This document shows positions 35,225-43,861 of a stretch of DNA of 64,000 nucleotides, in pieces. The notes below the pieces were generated by a model that ran no database searches, was not told the origin of the DNA, and worked only from the letters and a program-made list of their open reading frames with translations. The stretch covers positions 48,600-112,599 of the forward strand of contig DEHV01000045.1 in assembly GCA_002352105.1 (NCBI GenBank), given 5' to 3'. The DNA comes from Chitinophagaceae bacterium UBA2791. GTDB lineage: Bacteria > Bacteroidota > Bacteroidia > Chitinophagales > Chitinophagaceae. How positions within the stretch are numbered: position 1 is the first letter of the stretch; each line of letters opens with the position of its first letter. Both the position numbers and the translations under genes were made by a program.

Positions 35225-37504
35225 TCACACATTAGCCGCGCTAAGCTTCTGTATCTTTTTCCGCTCGCCCACTATCCATACGATATCGCCCCATTCAAAA
35301 ACAGTGGTGGAATCGGGGTTTAATATTCTTTTCTGATCTCTTTCAATACCTGCTACCAGCCCGTTGGTCCTTTCCCGGATACCCGAATCGCGGATCGACA
35401 GCCCCTTCAGCTTGGTATGCTCGTCTACCACTATTTTCTGCACGATAATATCATCAACAGTATGCGCTTCGGCGCCGACGTTGTTGTCCGTAGCGTCAAA
35501 AGCGGGTTTGAATACCTGCATCTGCTCATCCGTCGCGATCACCCCGACATGATCAAAAGGCAATAATTTATTATGACGCCCGGGGGAATAGATCACTTTA
35601 TCGCCGCGTTTTACATACACGATATTGATCCCATACTTCTCGCGCCAGGCCAGCTCCAGCAGCGTCTTTCCAATGTATTCCGCATGCTGGTTAACTTCCA
35701 GGTCAACGATATGGGCATCCCAGGGAGAAAGGTCTGATTGCGCGTTGAACTGGCTTTTTAAACTATCGGTAGGTTTTATTTCCCTTTCTGCGGCAGCCGT
35801 TTCGCGGGCGTTCAGGTTCACCAGGAACCGCCCTTCAATACGCTGGTAAAACTTTTGTATCCGCTTAGAAAAAACCAGCAACACGATCACTATGATCGGC
35901 AGCGCAAGCAGAATAGCCACTTTAGTAGAAAACAAGCGGTCAACCCAGAAGCCGATCAATAATATTCCCAATACATTCCGCGTAACTTCCACCACCAGCA
36001 ACGGACCATGACTATATTTTTTATCCAGCCACAATTCCCTATACGCCATGCTATCGGGTCTTTTTGCCATGAGCGCCCACAGGAACGGGGTCGCGATACC
36101 GAGCGATACCACCAGCCCTATGATGCTGCTGGTCGTATCATCTTCCACATACTCGCTTAGAAACGGAATCAGAAACTTGATCGAAAGCAGGATCAACGCC
36201 AATAATACGATACCATTGGTGATGGCAATATTAGCATATGATTTTAAGAGTACTTTCCATGCGCTTTCCGCCTGGATATTCTGCGTGCTGGATGAATAAT
36301 TGTTTAATGCGGTTACCCATCTGACCGGCAATATCCTGACGAGCCAGCCATAAAATGGCTCGGAGTATTTGATCATGTAAGGCGTAGTAAACGTCGTTAT
36401 GGCCGAGGCGCCTACGGCAATAGGGAACAGGAAATCGCTGGTAACGCCCAGGGAAAGGCCCAACGAGGCAACGATAAAGGCGAACTCCCCGATCTGCGCC
36501 ATGCTCATCCCCACCTGAACAGATTGTTTCAACGGCTGACCGGAAAATATAGCGCCCAAAGTGGTGCTGAAGAATTTTCCAAAAAGCGTTAACAAGGTGA
36601 TCAGCAATACCGGCCATTTATATTCCATTATCGTAGCCGGATCGATCAGCATACCGACAGAAACAAAAAACACAGCCCCAAATAAATCCTTTACCGGCTT
36701 GATGAGGTGCTCTACTTTCTCGGCGGAAGTGGTTTCCGCCATGATAGATCCCATGATGAAAGCGCCAAGCTCCGCTGAAAAACCCACCTGGGTGGCAACG
36801 ACCACCATGCCCAGGCAAAGGCCGATAGACAATATGAGAAGGGTCTCTTCATCCAGTAATCTTTTTGCCTTTTTTAGCACCGTCGGCAACAGGAATATCC
36901 CCGCAATAAACCACAATACCAGGAAGAACAATAATTTCAGCACGGTCATCAGCAACTCCGTTCCTTCGAACTGCTGGCTGACAGCCACCGTGGAAAGCAA
37001 TACCATGAGTAATATCACCACGATATCTTCCACCACCAGCACCCCAAATACAATACGCGCAAATTGCTTGGTTTTTACGCCGAGCTCATCAAAAGCTTTA
37101 ATGATAATGGTGGTAGAGGAACTCGCCAGCATCCCTCCCAGAAACAGGCTATCCATGGTAGACCAGCCCAGTCCTTTGCCGGCCAGATATCCGGCAAGCG
37201 TGATAAAAATGATTTCGACAAATGCAGTTATGGAAGCGGAGCCGCCTACCCGCATCAGTTTTTTAAAGCTAAACTCAAGACCAAGACTGAACAGAAGGAA
37301 TATAACGCCAATATCAGCCAGGGTCTTCACATTGTCATTGTCTGCCACGGTGGGCGTAATGGACGTGTAGGGACCGACGATCAAACCTGCAATGATATAG
37401 CCCAAAACCAGCGGCTGTTTGATCCTCCGGAATATTAAGGTGGTGATTGCCCCCGCTATTAGTATTAACGCTAAATCTTCAATTAACTTCGGTAAATGCC
37501 CCAT
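35225..37504 (-). CDS. CPA2-type cation:proton antiporter with two RCK-C (TrkA-C) domains
   Basis: A 759-residue membrane protein. About 12 hydrophobic segments (residues 5-400) form a Na+/H+ exchanger domain of the KefB/CPA2 type, with GLELSFK-like region 'LGLEFSFKKL' and 'LASSSTTIIIKAF'. A second hydrophobic block (about 415-560) and then two tandem RCK-C ligand-binding domains (about 590-675 and 680-755, the latter with WIVGERKKI) follow. No TrkA-N domain is present. It probably exchanges K+ or Na+ for H+ under nucleotide control. It is not part of the PUL; a gap of 118 bp separates it from the sigma gene. Confidence 0.88.
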   Translation of the reverse strand: MGHLPKLIEDLALILIAGAITTLIFRRIKQPLVLGYIIAGLIVGPYTSITPTVADNDNVKTLADIGVIFLLFSLGLEFSFKKLMRVGGSASITAFVEIIFITLAGYLAGKGLGWSTMDSLFLGGMLASSSTTIIIKAFDELGVKTKQFARIVFGVLVVEDIVVILLMVLLSTVAVSQQFEGTELLMTVLKLLFFLVLWFIAGIFLLPTVLKKAKRLLDEETLLILSIGLCLGMVVVATQVGFSAELGAFIMGSIMAETTSAEKVEHLIKPVKDLFGAVFFVSVGMLIDPATIMEYKWPVLLITLLTLFGKFFSTTLGAIFSGQPLKQSVQVGMSMAQIGEFAFIVASLGLSLGVTSDFLFPIAVGASAITTFTTPYMIKYSEPFYGWLVRILPVRWVTALNNYSSSTQNIQAESAWKVLLKSYANIAITNGIVLLALILLSIKFLIPFLSEYVEDDTTSSIIGLVVSLGIATPFLWALMAKRPDSMAYRELWLDKKYSHGPLLVVEVTRNVLGILLIGFWVDRLFSTKVAILLALPIIVIVLLVFSKRIQKFYQRIEGRFLVNLNARETAAAEREIKPTDSLKSQFNAQSDLSPWDAHIVDLEVNQHAEYIGKTLLELAWREKYGINIVYVKRGDKVIYSPGRHNKLLPFDHVGVIATDEQMQVFKPAFDATDNNVGAEAHTVDDIIVQKIVVDEHTKLKGLSIRDSGIRERTNGLVAGIERDQKRILNPDSTTVFEWGDIVWIVGERKKIQKLSAANV

Positions 37505-37846
37505 ACATATTTTATATTATTACCATATACAATAATTCCATACTTCAATCATTTTTTTAACTGTCAGTATCCTCAAAAACCGAAAAATCCTATAAAAACA
37601 AATCTATTCTGGCGTTATTCATCGTAGGGATGAGTAAGATTTGATATTTCGCTAAAAACATTCCGTTCAATAAACGCCAATTTCCCCTGCAAACAAAAAT
37701 ATGAAAAAACTCCTTTAAACCGGCTCTCAATTTTGTAGCGGCGGTCGTTACCAACAACAGGTTAACGCAGCCTGCCGTGGCGGGTAGCCCGCTTTAAACG
37801 CCCCGGGTTAACATAAAAATAATTGCTTCCTTTGCAAATAAAACTG
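37505..37846. other. Divergent promoter region, antiporter / FemAB gene
   Basis: No gene seen. CAAATCTA at 37599-37606 reads TAGATTTG on minus, a -7 match about 95 bp before the antiporter start. TTCCTTTG at 37827-37834 is a weaker -7 candidate 12 nt before the FemAB ATG. The GC-rich near-palindrome GCCTGCCGTGGCGGG lies at 37770-37784; short sequences like it occur in other gaps of the window. Confidence 0.4.
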
Positions 37847-38980
37847 ATGTTCGTAGAAATTGACCAAAAGCAGATCAAACAGGTAAACCGGACTTCTATT
37901 GTACAGCAGACCGCTTTTTGGTCTGAAGTGAAAAGCAAGCAGGGGATCGTTTCCCTGGCTTTTGATTTTAAGATCAGGTCTGCCGATCTCTATCCGAACG
38001 CCCCTGATAGCGGATACATTGAGCATGATCTTTTGGTGTTGATACAACAATTGGATAGAGAACACAGCATCGCCTATGTGCCCTATGGCCCCGAAATAGA
38101 GCCTGAAGAAGAAAACCAGGGCGCTTTCCTAGAAGAGCTCTCTGAATCGCTCCGGTATTTTCTCCCCCGGAACTGCATATTGATCCGCTATGATCTATCC
38201 TGGGAATCGCCCTGGACGAAAGAAGAGGATCGCTTTGACCAGATGGGCAACTGGAATGGCCCTCCGCCGAAAAAGATCCAGGAGTTCAGGCTGAATTTCA
38301 GCACGCAGAAATGGAACTTAAAAAAAGCCAATACCGATATTTTACCTTCCAATACCATTTTCCTCGACCTGAACCAGGATCCGGAGACCCTTCTGCACAC
38401 CATGAAGCCCAAAACCCGGTACAATATTCATTTGTCCCGGCGAAAAGGGGTTACCGTAAAAAGTATCGGGCTGGAAGATCTCGACATCTGGTATGAGTTG
38501 TACAGGCAAACGGCTTCCAGGAACAATATCCGCCTGAACAAAATAGAATATTTCCGGTCGGTGCTGACCGCCAGGGCCAATGATTCCAGCTCGCCCGCCG
38601 AGGTTGAGCTGTTGATGGCAGAAGCGCAGGGAGAACCCCTGGCTGCCATGTTCCTGGTCATTGCCGGCGAACGGGGCACCTATCTCTATGGCGCTTCTGC
38701 TTCGGCAAACAGGAATTATATGGCTAGCTACGCCCTGCAATGGGAAGCTATTAATATTGCCCGGAAAAAAGGATGCGCGGAATATGACTTTTTCGGGGTC
38801 GCCCCAAAACCCGATCCTGCGCATCCTTTATATGGATTGTATAAATTCAAGAGCGGGTTCGGCGGCGAACTTTACCATCGCATGGGATGTTGGGATTACC
38901 CGCTGAACAATAAAAAATACAATTATTTTATTGCGGCGGAAACCACTACCCCCGGATACCATCTGCCGACAAGCAATTAA
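37847..38980 (+). CDS. FemAB-like (GNAT fold) aminoacyltransferase
   Basis: A 377-residue protein of the FemABX/acetyltransferase family. The paired GNAT folds are visible: N-terminal substrate-binding part with QQTAFWSEVKSKQG, and a C-terminal catalytic-like part with YLYGASASANRNYMASYALQWEAI and YDFFGVAP. FemABX enzymes add amino acids from aminoacyl-tRNA to peptidoglycan precursors; relatives in Bacteroidota may modify other lipids or exopolysaccharides. The ATG at 37847 is preferred to a TTG 24 nt upstream because the latter overlaps a promoter element. It is convergent with pafA. Confidence 0.8.
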   Translation: MFVEIDQKQIKQVNRTSIVQQTAFWSEVKSKQGIVSLAFDFKIRSADLYPNAPDSGYIEHDLLVLIQQLDREHSIAYVPYGPEIEPEEENQGAFLEELSESLRYFLPRNCILIRYDLSWESPWTKEEDRFDQMGNWNGPPPKKIQEFRLNFSTQKWNLKKANTDILPSNTIFLDLNQDPETLLHTMKPKTRYNIHLSRRKGVTVKSIGLEDLDIWYELYRQTASRNNIRLNKIEYFRSVLTARANDSSSPAEVELLMAEAQGEPLAAMFLVIAGERGTYLYGASASANRNYMASYALQWEAINIARKKGCAEYDFFGVAPKPDPAHPLYGLYKFKSGFGGELYHRMGCWDYPLNNKKYNYFIAAETTTPGYHLPTSN

Positions 38981-39069
38981 CGGTCTACAGCAACCGGCGT
39001 TTCTTCGCCGCAGTTATATTTTAGCTTTCTCCCGTTGAATATTGTCTCCGACCGGCTTTGTGCTCCGGT

Positions 39070-40698
39070 TTATTTAAGCGCTTCCGGAATCGCCTTGCCA
39101 ATTGACCCGTTAGGCATTTGCACCCGAAGCAGGGAAGCGATCGTAGGCGCTATATCGGTCATATGCGTTTGCCTGACGGTCTTGCCCTGCTTTATTCCCC
39201 AGCCCATGAATACCGCAGGGATATGCGCGTCGTAAGGATTCCACACGCTATGCCCGGTTCCCTGGGTGTAGCCCTGCCAGCCTGGTTCCAATATGACCTG
39301 GATAACGCCGGAGCGATAGGGATTATAACCATTGATGATCCTGTTCTTTATTTCTTCGGGAATGCTCGCCTCGCTAGCTCTTTCCATATCCACGACGAAA
39401 GCAACGCCCGGAACGTCCTTAAGAAACCGAATGCAGTCCTGTTTGATCGACTCTTTGTCGAGGTTGTTTTTCCGGATAACCGGATCATTCAGGGAAACCT
39501 GCGAAGCGCTAAACCGGGATACAAGCTTGGCCGCCTGATATTTTTTTTCCAACAGGGTATTCAATTCATTCATCAGGTCTCCGCCCTTCCAGATGCCGGC
39601 CGGAACCTTCCGGTCCATCAGGAACTGTGAATTATGCGCGGCGCCATGGTCGGCCGTCAGGAAAACAGTATAGTTTCCCTTGCCGATCTTGCCGTCGAGG
39701 AAGGCAAAAAAAGAAGCTATATCCTTATCCAAACGAAGATAAGTGTCTTCCACCTCTATGGAATTAATACCAAACTGATGCCCCACCCCGTCTGTAGCCG
39801 AAAAGCTCAACGCCAGGAAATCGGTAAAAGCGCCCTGTCCGAGTTTTTCATTTTCCACCGCGGCCTTAGCCATATCAAACGTGTAGCTATTACCGAAAGG
39901 AACCCTGCGCAACACGCCAAAACCCTTTTCTAACATGCCGGAGGTCTTCACCGGAAACACAGGGGTTTCCTGCCCGGAGAATTTTCCTTCGTAGGGATTA
40001 TCGTCAGGCAGGCTTTGCGTATAGGTATTCAAACCATATAGCGTCTTCCAATCCTGCTTTAAATATTTCTCCGGCAGTTTTTTTGCATTAAACTCCTGCA
40101 CCCATCCGGGAAGCTCATCCATATAATAAGCGCTGGTGATCATATTGCCCGAAGCGTCATCAAACCAGTAGGCCGCATTGGCGAGGTGGCCTGCGGGCAA
40201 AATAGCGCCGCGGTCCTTTAATGCGATCCCGATGACCTTAGAACGAAAATTGGTCGCCAACTTGAGCTCGTCGGTGATGGTCGTCACAAGCAGGTTGCGC
40301 GGCGACATCTTTCCTGCATTAGAAGAACTGCCTACTGTTTGAACAGTAGAATCTCCTACGCAATTTATGCTTAGCCCGGTAGCATTGATGAGAAAGTCAT
40401 TCCCGGTAATGCCATGGATGGCCGGAACAGAGCCCGTATATACCGTGCTATGGCCGATGCCTGTAACCGTCGGCACATAATCAATAAAGGTATTTTCGCA
40501 GGTAAAGCCCTCCCTCAGCATCCGCTTAAAACCGTTAGGTTGATAACGGTCATAATAACGGTAGAGATAATCCCAGCGCATCTGGTCCACCATAATGCCC
40601 ACCACCAGCTTTGGCCTCGGCAGTTTTTCCGCAGCCTGCTGCTGCGCGAATCCCATTGATGAGATCAACAGAAAAACAAATATTATCAGCCTATTCAT
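39070..40698 (-). CDS. pafA: PafA-type alkaline phosphatase
   Basis: A 542-residue secreted phosphatase with signal peptide (cleavage near GFAQQ). The residues known in PafA of Elizabethkingia fall at nearly the same numbers: D38 in VDQM, T79 nucleophile in PTVTGIGH, N100 in TGND, and Lys161/Arg163 in ALKDRG (162/164 in PafA). Late motifs DGVGHQFG, TADHGAAH and GTGHS supply further zinc ligands. PafA is a phosphate-irrepressible, Ca2+/Zn2+-using phosphomonoesterase of the nucleotide pyrophosphatase superfamily in the periplasm or outside. The exact agreement of positions supports the start at 40698. The gene stands alone, convergent with the FemAB-like gene. Confidence 0.92.
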   Translation of the reverse strand: MNRLIIFVFLLISSMGFAQQQAAEKLPRPKLVVGIMVDQMRWDYLYRYYDRYQPNGFKRMLREGFTCENTFIDYVPTVTGIGHSTVYTGSVPAIHGITGNDFLINATGLSINCVGDSTVQTVGSSSNAGKMSPRNLLVTTITDELKLATNFRSKVIGIALKDRGAILPAGHLANAAYWFDDASGNMITSAYYMDELPGWVQEFNAKKLPEKYLKQDWKTLYGLNTYTQSLPDDNPYEGKFSGQETPVFPVKTSGMLEKGFGVLRRVPFGNSYTFDMAKAAVENEKLGQGAFTDFLALSFSATDGVGHQFGINSIEVEDTYLRLDKDIASFFAFLDGKIGKGNYTVFLTADHGAAHNSQFLMDRKVPAGIWKGGDLMNELNTLLEKKYQAAKLVSRFSASQVSLNDPVIRKNNLDKESIKQDCIRFLKDVPGVAFVVDMERASEASIPEEIKNRIINGYNPYRSGVIQVILEPGWQGYTQGTGHSVWNPYDAHIPAVFMGWGIKQGKTVRQTHMTDIAPTIASLLRVQMPNGSIGKAIPEALK

Positions 40699-41082
40699 CT
40701 TTGATTTTTTTCGTAAGGTATCATATAAATTTATTTTCAGCAATTCCGATTTTACGCGCGCCCGCTCAAAACGCGTGCAAAGCGCGGCAAAACCGGGGCT
40801 GCAACTTACATGAGCCGATGCATTTCATGCGAAAAGCAGGATCGATTGGCCGGCAAGCAGGGCGCATACCCGTAAGACAGGCGGGATATTTGTCCCATCT
40901 TATCCGCTTCAACCGAGAGGTAAAGTTAAGAGCGCCGCCGGAATCAACCAGCGCGGCGATCCGCCCCGGTCGTTATTTAATGATAACTTAATATTCACGG
41001 AAACGGGCAGCCGATCATTCGTTTCGACCGCCTGTCGTGATGGGCATCGCAGCAATTGAATAGAAAAATTTCAGCGTAACGC
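40699..41082. other. Intergenic region without recognised genes
   Basis: It separates the DUF4397 lipoprotein from pafA, both on minus. A CGCCGC/GCGGCG dyad occurs near 40935-40965, and GACAGGCGGG at 40876-40885 belongs to a short sequence type seen in other gaps. No promoter or RNA was recognised; short reading frames here have no coding signature. Confidence 0.35.
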
Positions 41083-41808
41083 TTAATTACCGGAAAAGGC
41101 TCCGGTCATAACAGAATGTATCTTTACAGACTTTGACTCATCCCCTGTTCCCGGAATACCGGTAAACACTACCGTATAGACCCTGCCATTCACAAAATTA
41201 AAGATCCCCTCTGTTTCGACATCGTTCCCGTTGCTGATCCTAACGACCACATCCAAACCATTGTTCAAGGAAACAAAATCGGAAACATGCGCATAATGAA
41301 TACCCGGAACTGAAATATTGGCTCCGGTTGCGGCAATGGTAACCGTGAGATCGCTGGAATCCGGAATAGCATTTACGTACCGGAGAAAGGTTTTCCCGGA
41401 TGCATCGCTAAGGTTCTCATATTTATCACGCACGATAATGTTACTGTAGGTTCCCTGGTTCCCCAGTACAAACAAAGAATAGAAATTATCTTCTTCAAAG
41501 TGGAACCCGGCGCTCGCCATCATAGCGCCGCCGCTGGCAGATTCTATGATATGATGTCCCGGTTCAACCTCCTGATAAATCGTGCTGTATTGCTCATAGT
41601 TCAGCCCCTGGCTGTTGATAACATCGCCCGAAACAGAAATACGTACGCCGGATTTATCAGGCGCGAGGTTAAAGCTCATCAAACCAGCTACCGGCTTTGT
41701 ATTTTCTTCCACCGGAGTTTTTTTACAGCCAATCCCCAATGCCAGCGTCAGCATAATGACGCCGGAGATCCCAGCCTTTCTGCGAAGAGATAAAAACATG
41801 TTTTTCAT
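41083..41808 (-). CDS. DUF4397 domain lipoprotein
   Basis: A 241-residue lipoprotein (signal, then GIGCKK). Two immunoglobulin-like DUF4397 halves are visible: the first around residues 45-150 (VRISVSGDVINSQ..., YSLFVLGNQGTYS) and the second around 150-235 (FLRYVNAIPDSSDLTVTIAATG, YTVVFTGIPG). Proteins of this family are surface or periplasmic beta-sandwich proteins of unknown role in Bacteroidota. It is a single-gene unit. Confidence 0.78.
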   Translation of the reverse strand: MKNMFLSLRRKAGISGVIMLTLALGIGCKKTPVEENTKPVAGLMSFNLAPDKSGVRISVSGDVINSQGLNYEQYSTIYQEVEPGHHIIESASGGAMMASAGFHFEEDNFYSLFVLGNQGTYSNIIVRDKYENLSDASGKTFLRYVNAIPDSSDLTVTIAATGANISVPGIHYAHVSDFVSLNNGLDVVVRISNGNDVETEGIFNFVNGRVYTVVFTGIPGTGDESKSVKIHSVMTGAFSGN

Positions 41809-42197
41809 GAAACGTTCAATTTAATCTAATGAAGTCGGCGCAAGATAGGTAAACCCTCGCCGAATATGACGGAAAACAGCCGCAAATCCTGCGACCTCTT
41901 AAAACAAATTGATCCAAAACTTCCACAAACAGGTCAAAACTTCCCCATTCAACCGGGCAATGCAGTAACCACCCTGCGCTTCTCATTTACTTTGTATTTT
42001 CTTCGGGGCAATCGCTGAAAAACCTGTTAGCCGCTGTGCGCCAAATATTTGTCAAAGATAATGGTATTTAAACTTCTTCCTTGTTAACCGATTGCCAAAG
42101 CAAATTCAGTTCAATCAAAACGATATTATACCAGGTTTATTTTAATCATCGCAGTAAATGAAAACCTGGCATAGTAATAGCAATTAATATATTAGAT
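41809..42197. other. AT-rich gap upstream of the TPP riboswitch
   Basis: Between the minus-strand lipoprotein start and the plus-strand riboswitch. No gene is seen. It is AT-rich near 42050-42197 and should hold the riboswitch promoter, but no TAnnTTTG element with good spacing was found. AACCTGG/CCAGGTT arms near 42135-42175 form a possible hairpin. Confidence 0.35.
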
Positions 42198-42282
42198 TAT
42201 CTGATTAGGGGAGGTTCTAGAAATCTGAGAAGACAACCCTTACAACTTGAAACGGATAATGCCGGCGAAAGGAAATCAGATA
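42198..42282 (+). promoter_or_regulatory. TPP riboswitch aptamer (THI element)
   Basis: All core parts of the thiamine pyrophosphate aptamer are visible. P1 is formed by TATCTGATT (42198-42206) and its exact complement (42274-42282). The pyrimidine-sensing CTGAGA is at 42225-42230, with the GGGG/ACCC stem around it, and the pyrophosphate-sensing part GGATAATGCCGGCGAAAGGA is at 42254-42273. It is on the plus strand and is followed after 8 nt by a terminator-like hairpin, then by a 68-residue Pro/Glu-rich gene. No thiamine biosynthesis or transport gene is present downstream, so it is an orphan copy. Confidence 0.92.
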
Positions 42283-42290
42283 GTTAAAAA

Positions 42291-42322
42291 CAAGCCCCTG
42301 CCAACGCGGGGGTTTGCATTTT
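42291..42322 (+). terminator. Expression-platform terminator of the TPP riboswitch
   Basis: CAAGCCCCTG (42291-42300) pairs with CGGGGGTTTG (42307-42316), a 10-bp stem with two G-U pairs and a 6-nt loop, followed by CATTTT. It starts 8 nt after P1, the place for an intrinsic terminator controlled by TPP. The T-run is short. Confidence 0.6.
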
Positions 42323-42352
42323 GTATACGGAACAAAAAAACAGTACAAGCGC

Positions 42353-42559
42353 ATGAAGAGCCAGAAAAAAAAGCCCGAGATCAATCCTCCTGATAAAACG
42401 CCGGAAATACAACCGCCTGATATTCCCGCGATCCCGGTTGTCCCGAATGAAGAACCGGAGATACAACCGGATGAAGAGCCTTCAATCGCGCCTCCCGAAG
42501 CGCCTCCGGAAAAAGAGCCTGATACCGCTCCCTCTCCGGAGACCCCATTGCCGCGTTAA
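42353..42559 (+). CDS. Small Pro/Glu-rich protein behind the TPP riboswitch
   Basis: A 68-residue protein of which nearly half is Pro, Glu or Asp (repeating PPDKTPEIQPPD, EEPEIQPDEEP, PPEAPPEKEP). A short basic start (MKSQKKK) precedes it. No signal peptide, membrane span or fold is recognised; it is probably disordered. Similar small Pro/Glu-rich proteins occur in Sphingobacteriia. Start 42353 leaves a 30-nt leader after the terminator. The codon pattern and in-frame length favour a real gene, but it is unclear whether TPP controls it or whether the riboswitch is a relic. Confidence 0.55.
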   Translation: MKSQKKKPEINPPDKTPEIQPPDIPAIPVVPNEEPEIQPDEEPSIAPPEAPPEKEPDTAPSPETPLPR

Positions 42560-42686
42560 TGATGCCGCCGCCGATCCTCCGCACGGATCCAATCGCTACC
42601 GGTAGGCAACAACCGAAGCCAACGCGCCGGAAGCCTTAAGCAAATGCAAACGGCAGGCGGATTAACTGCGACAGGCGCGTTTAGCC

Positions 42687-43718
42687 CTATCCGATGCCGA
42701 ATAGTTTTTTTGCGTTCTCGTATAATATTTTTCTTTCGATCTTTTTGTCTTCCGACAGTTTTTTTATAGAAGCAATGATCTTCGCTCCCAGGCAGGCATC
42801 GACCGTTCCCTTCGCGTCCCCGCAATCGCTGCCAAACATTAACTTGTCCTGATGCCGCGTCAAAAACTGCCGGATATGCTCCTCGTCCCGGGTCAGGGCA
42901 TTTAAACCGGAATTGGAAGAAAGATCCCCATACATATTCGGATAGTCGCTTAACAACCGATCTGTCAGGCCGCTGGGCGAGACCCTCCCCTCGGGATACA
43001 TCACGCGCTGGTCCTCGTGTTCTTTTCCAATATTGGCCCACCAGGTTTGCGCATGACCGATAAAATTAACGCGGGGATATTTTTCCAGCATCTTATGAAA
43101 ACGTTCCAATCCCAAATTAAACTCTCCATGCTGCCAGTGCATGAGCACGGGAACGCCATAAGATTCGGCGAGTTGATAAATTTGCTGCATCTCCGCCGAG
43201 TCGCATTCCACTCTCGCCTTCAGCTCTCCAATGACCACCGCTCCCAATTTCAGGTACTTCTCTATTTCAGGAGCGGCATCCGGAAAATCAATTTCACTGG
43301 CTCCTGCATAAAAGGTTTTAGGATATTCTTTTGCGATACGCAGGCAGGCTTCGTTATCGCCGGCGATCGGCCGGCCTCCCTTGCCCGCGGGACGACCGGG
43401 AGGAGGAGCAAGCGCCTGCCGCCCGACCGGCAACACAATGGAAGTAGTAACGCCCATCAAACGCTGATGCAGCAATAGCGATTCCACGCTGCGGCCATTG
43501 TAATCGGCATGCTGATGGATATCGATAACAGGCGATTCGGCGCCGGCAGATGCCGACGCTCCCTTTATATTTAACGCCGTTCCTAAAACCAGCAGGCTGG
43601 CGCCTGTTAAGAACTGTCTTCGCGACGCCATTTCCTTATGCGTGCCGGGAACTTCGTTTACAGCGAAGGACTGTTCGCCCGCCTGTTCTGCCCGGTCCTG
43701 ATCTTTTTTCCTGCTCAT
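42687..43718 (-). CDS. Tat-exported amidohydrolase-family (TIM-barrel) protein
   Basis: A 343-residue amidohydrolase-2-type protein. SRRQFLTGASLLVLG at residues 32-46 is a twin-arginine signal, after an unusually long n-region if the start at 43718 is used; an in-frame ATG at 43631 gives a shorter one. The metal motif DIHQHADY follows, then VLMHWQHG, FIGHAQTWW and the late FGSDCGD with the metal-binding Asp. The family includes metal-dependent hydrolases, decarboxylases and lactonases. Given adjacent esterase genes, a lactonase or decarboxylase for sugar acids is possible. Confidence 0.8.
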   Translation of the reverse strand: MSRKKDQDRAEQAGEQSFAVNEVPGTHKEMASRRQFLTGASLLVLGTALNIKGASASAGAESPVIDIHQHADYNGRSVESLLLHQRLMGVTTSIVLPVGRQALAPPPGRPAGKGGRPIAGDNEACLRIAKEYPKTFYAGASEIDFPDAAPEIEKYLKLGAVVIGELKARVECDSAEMQQIYQLAESYGVPVLMHWQHGEFNLGLERFHKMLEKYPRVNFIGHAQTWWANIGKEHEDQRVMYPEGRVSPSGLTDRLLSDYPNMYGDLSSNSGLNALTRDEEHIRQFLTRHQDKLMFGSDCGDAKGTVDACLGAKIIASIKKLSEDKKIERKILYENAKKLFGIG

Positions 43719-43861
43719 TTCTCAAAAGTTTATAATAAGCTTATTATGCCAGCATAAAGCGATCTGCTTCGCCCCTCTCGCCAACGATGTAATCCCCGCG
43801 GCAAAACATTTTCTTCATCTTGTCTTCATATCCTGCGCGCCGGTTTCCTGTACAGGTTGCC

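Noticed and set aside
36561..37370. 269-codon open frame on plus, rich in Ser and Thr
   Set aside because: Mirror image of the hydrophobic antiporter segments; no independent evidence.
40611..40991. 126-codon frame on plus in the pafA/DUF4397 gap
   Set aside because: It begins inside pafA on the other strand and its intergenic part reads through repeat-like DNA; no domain or signal.
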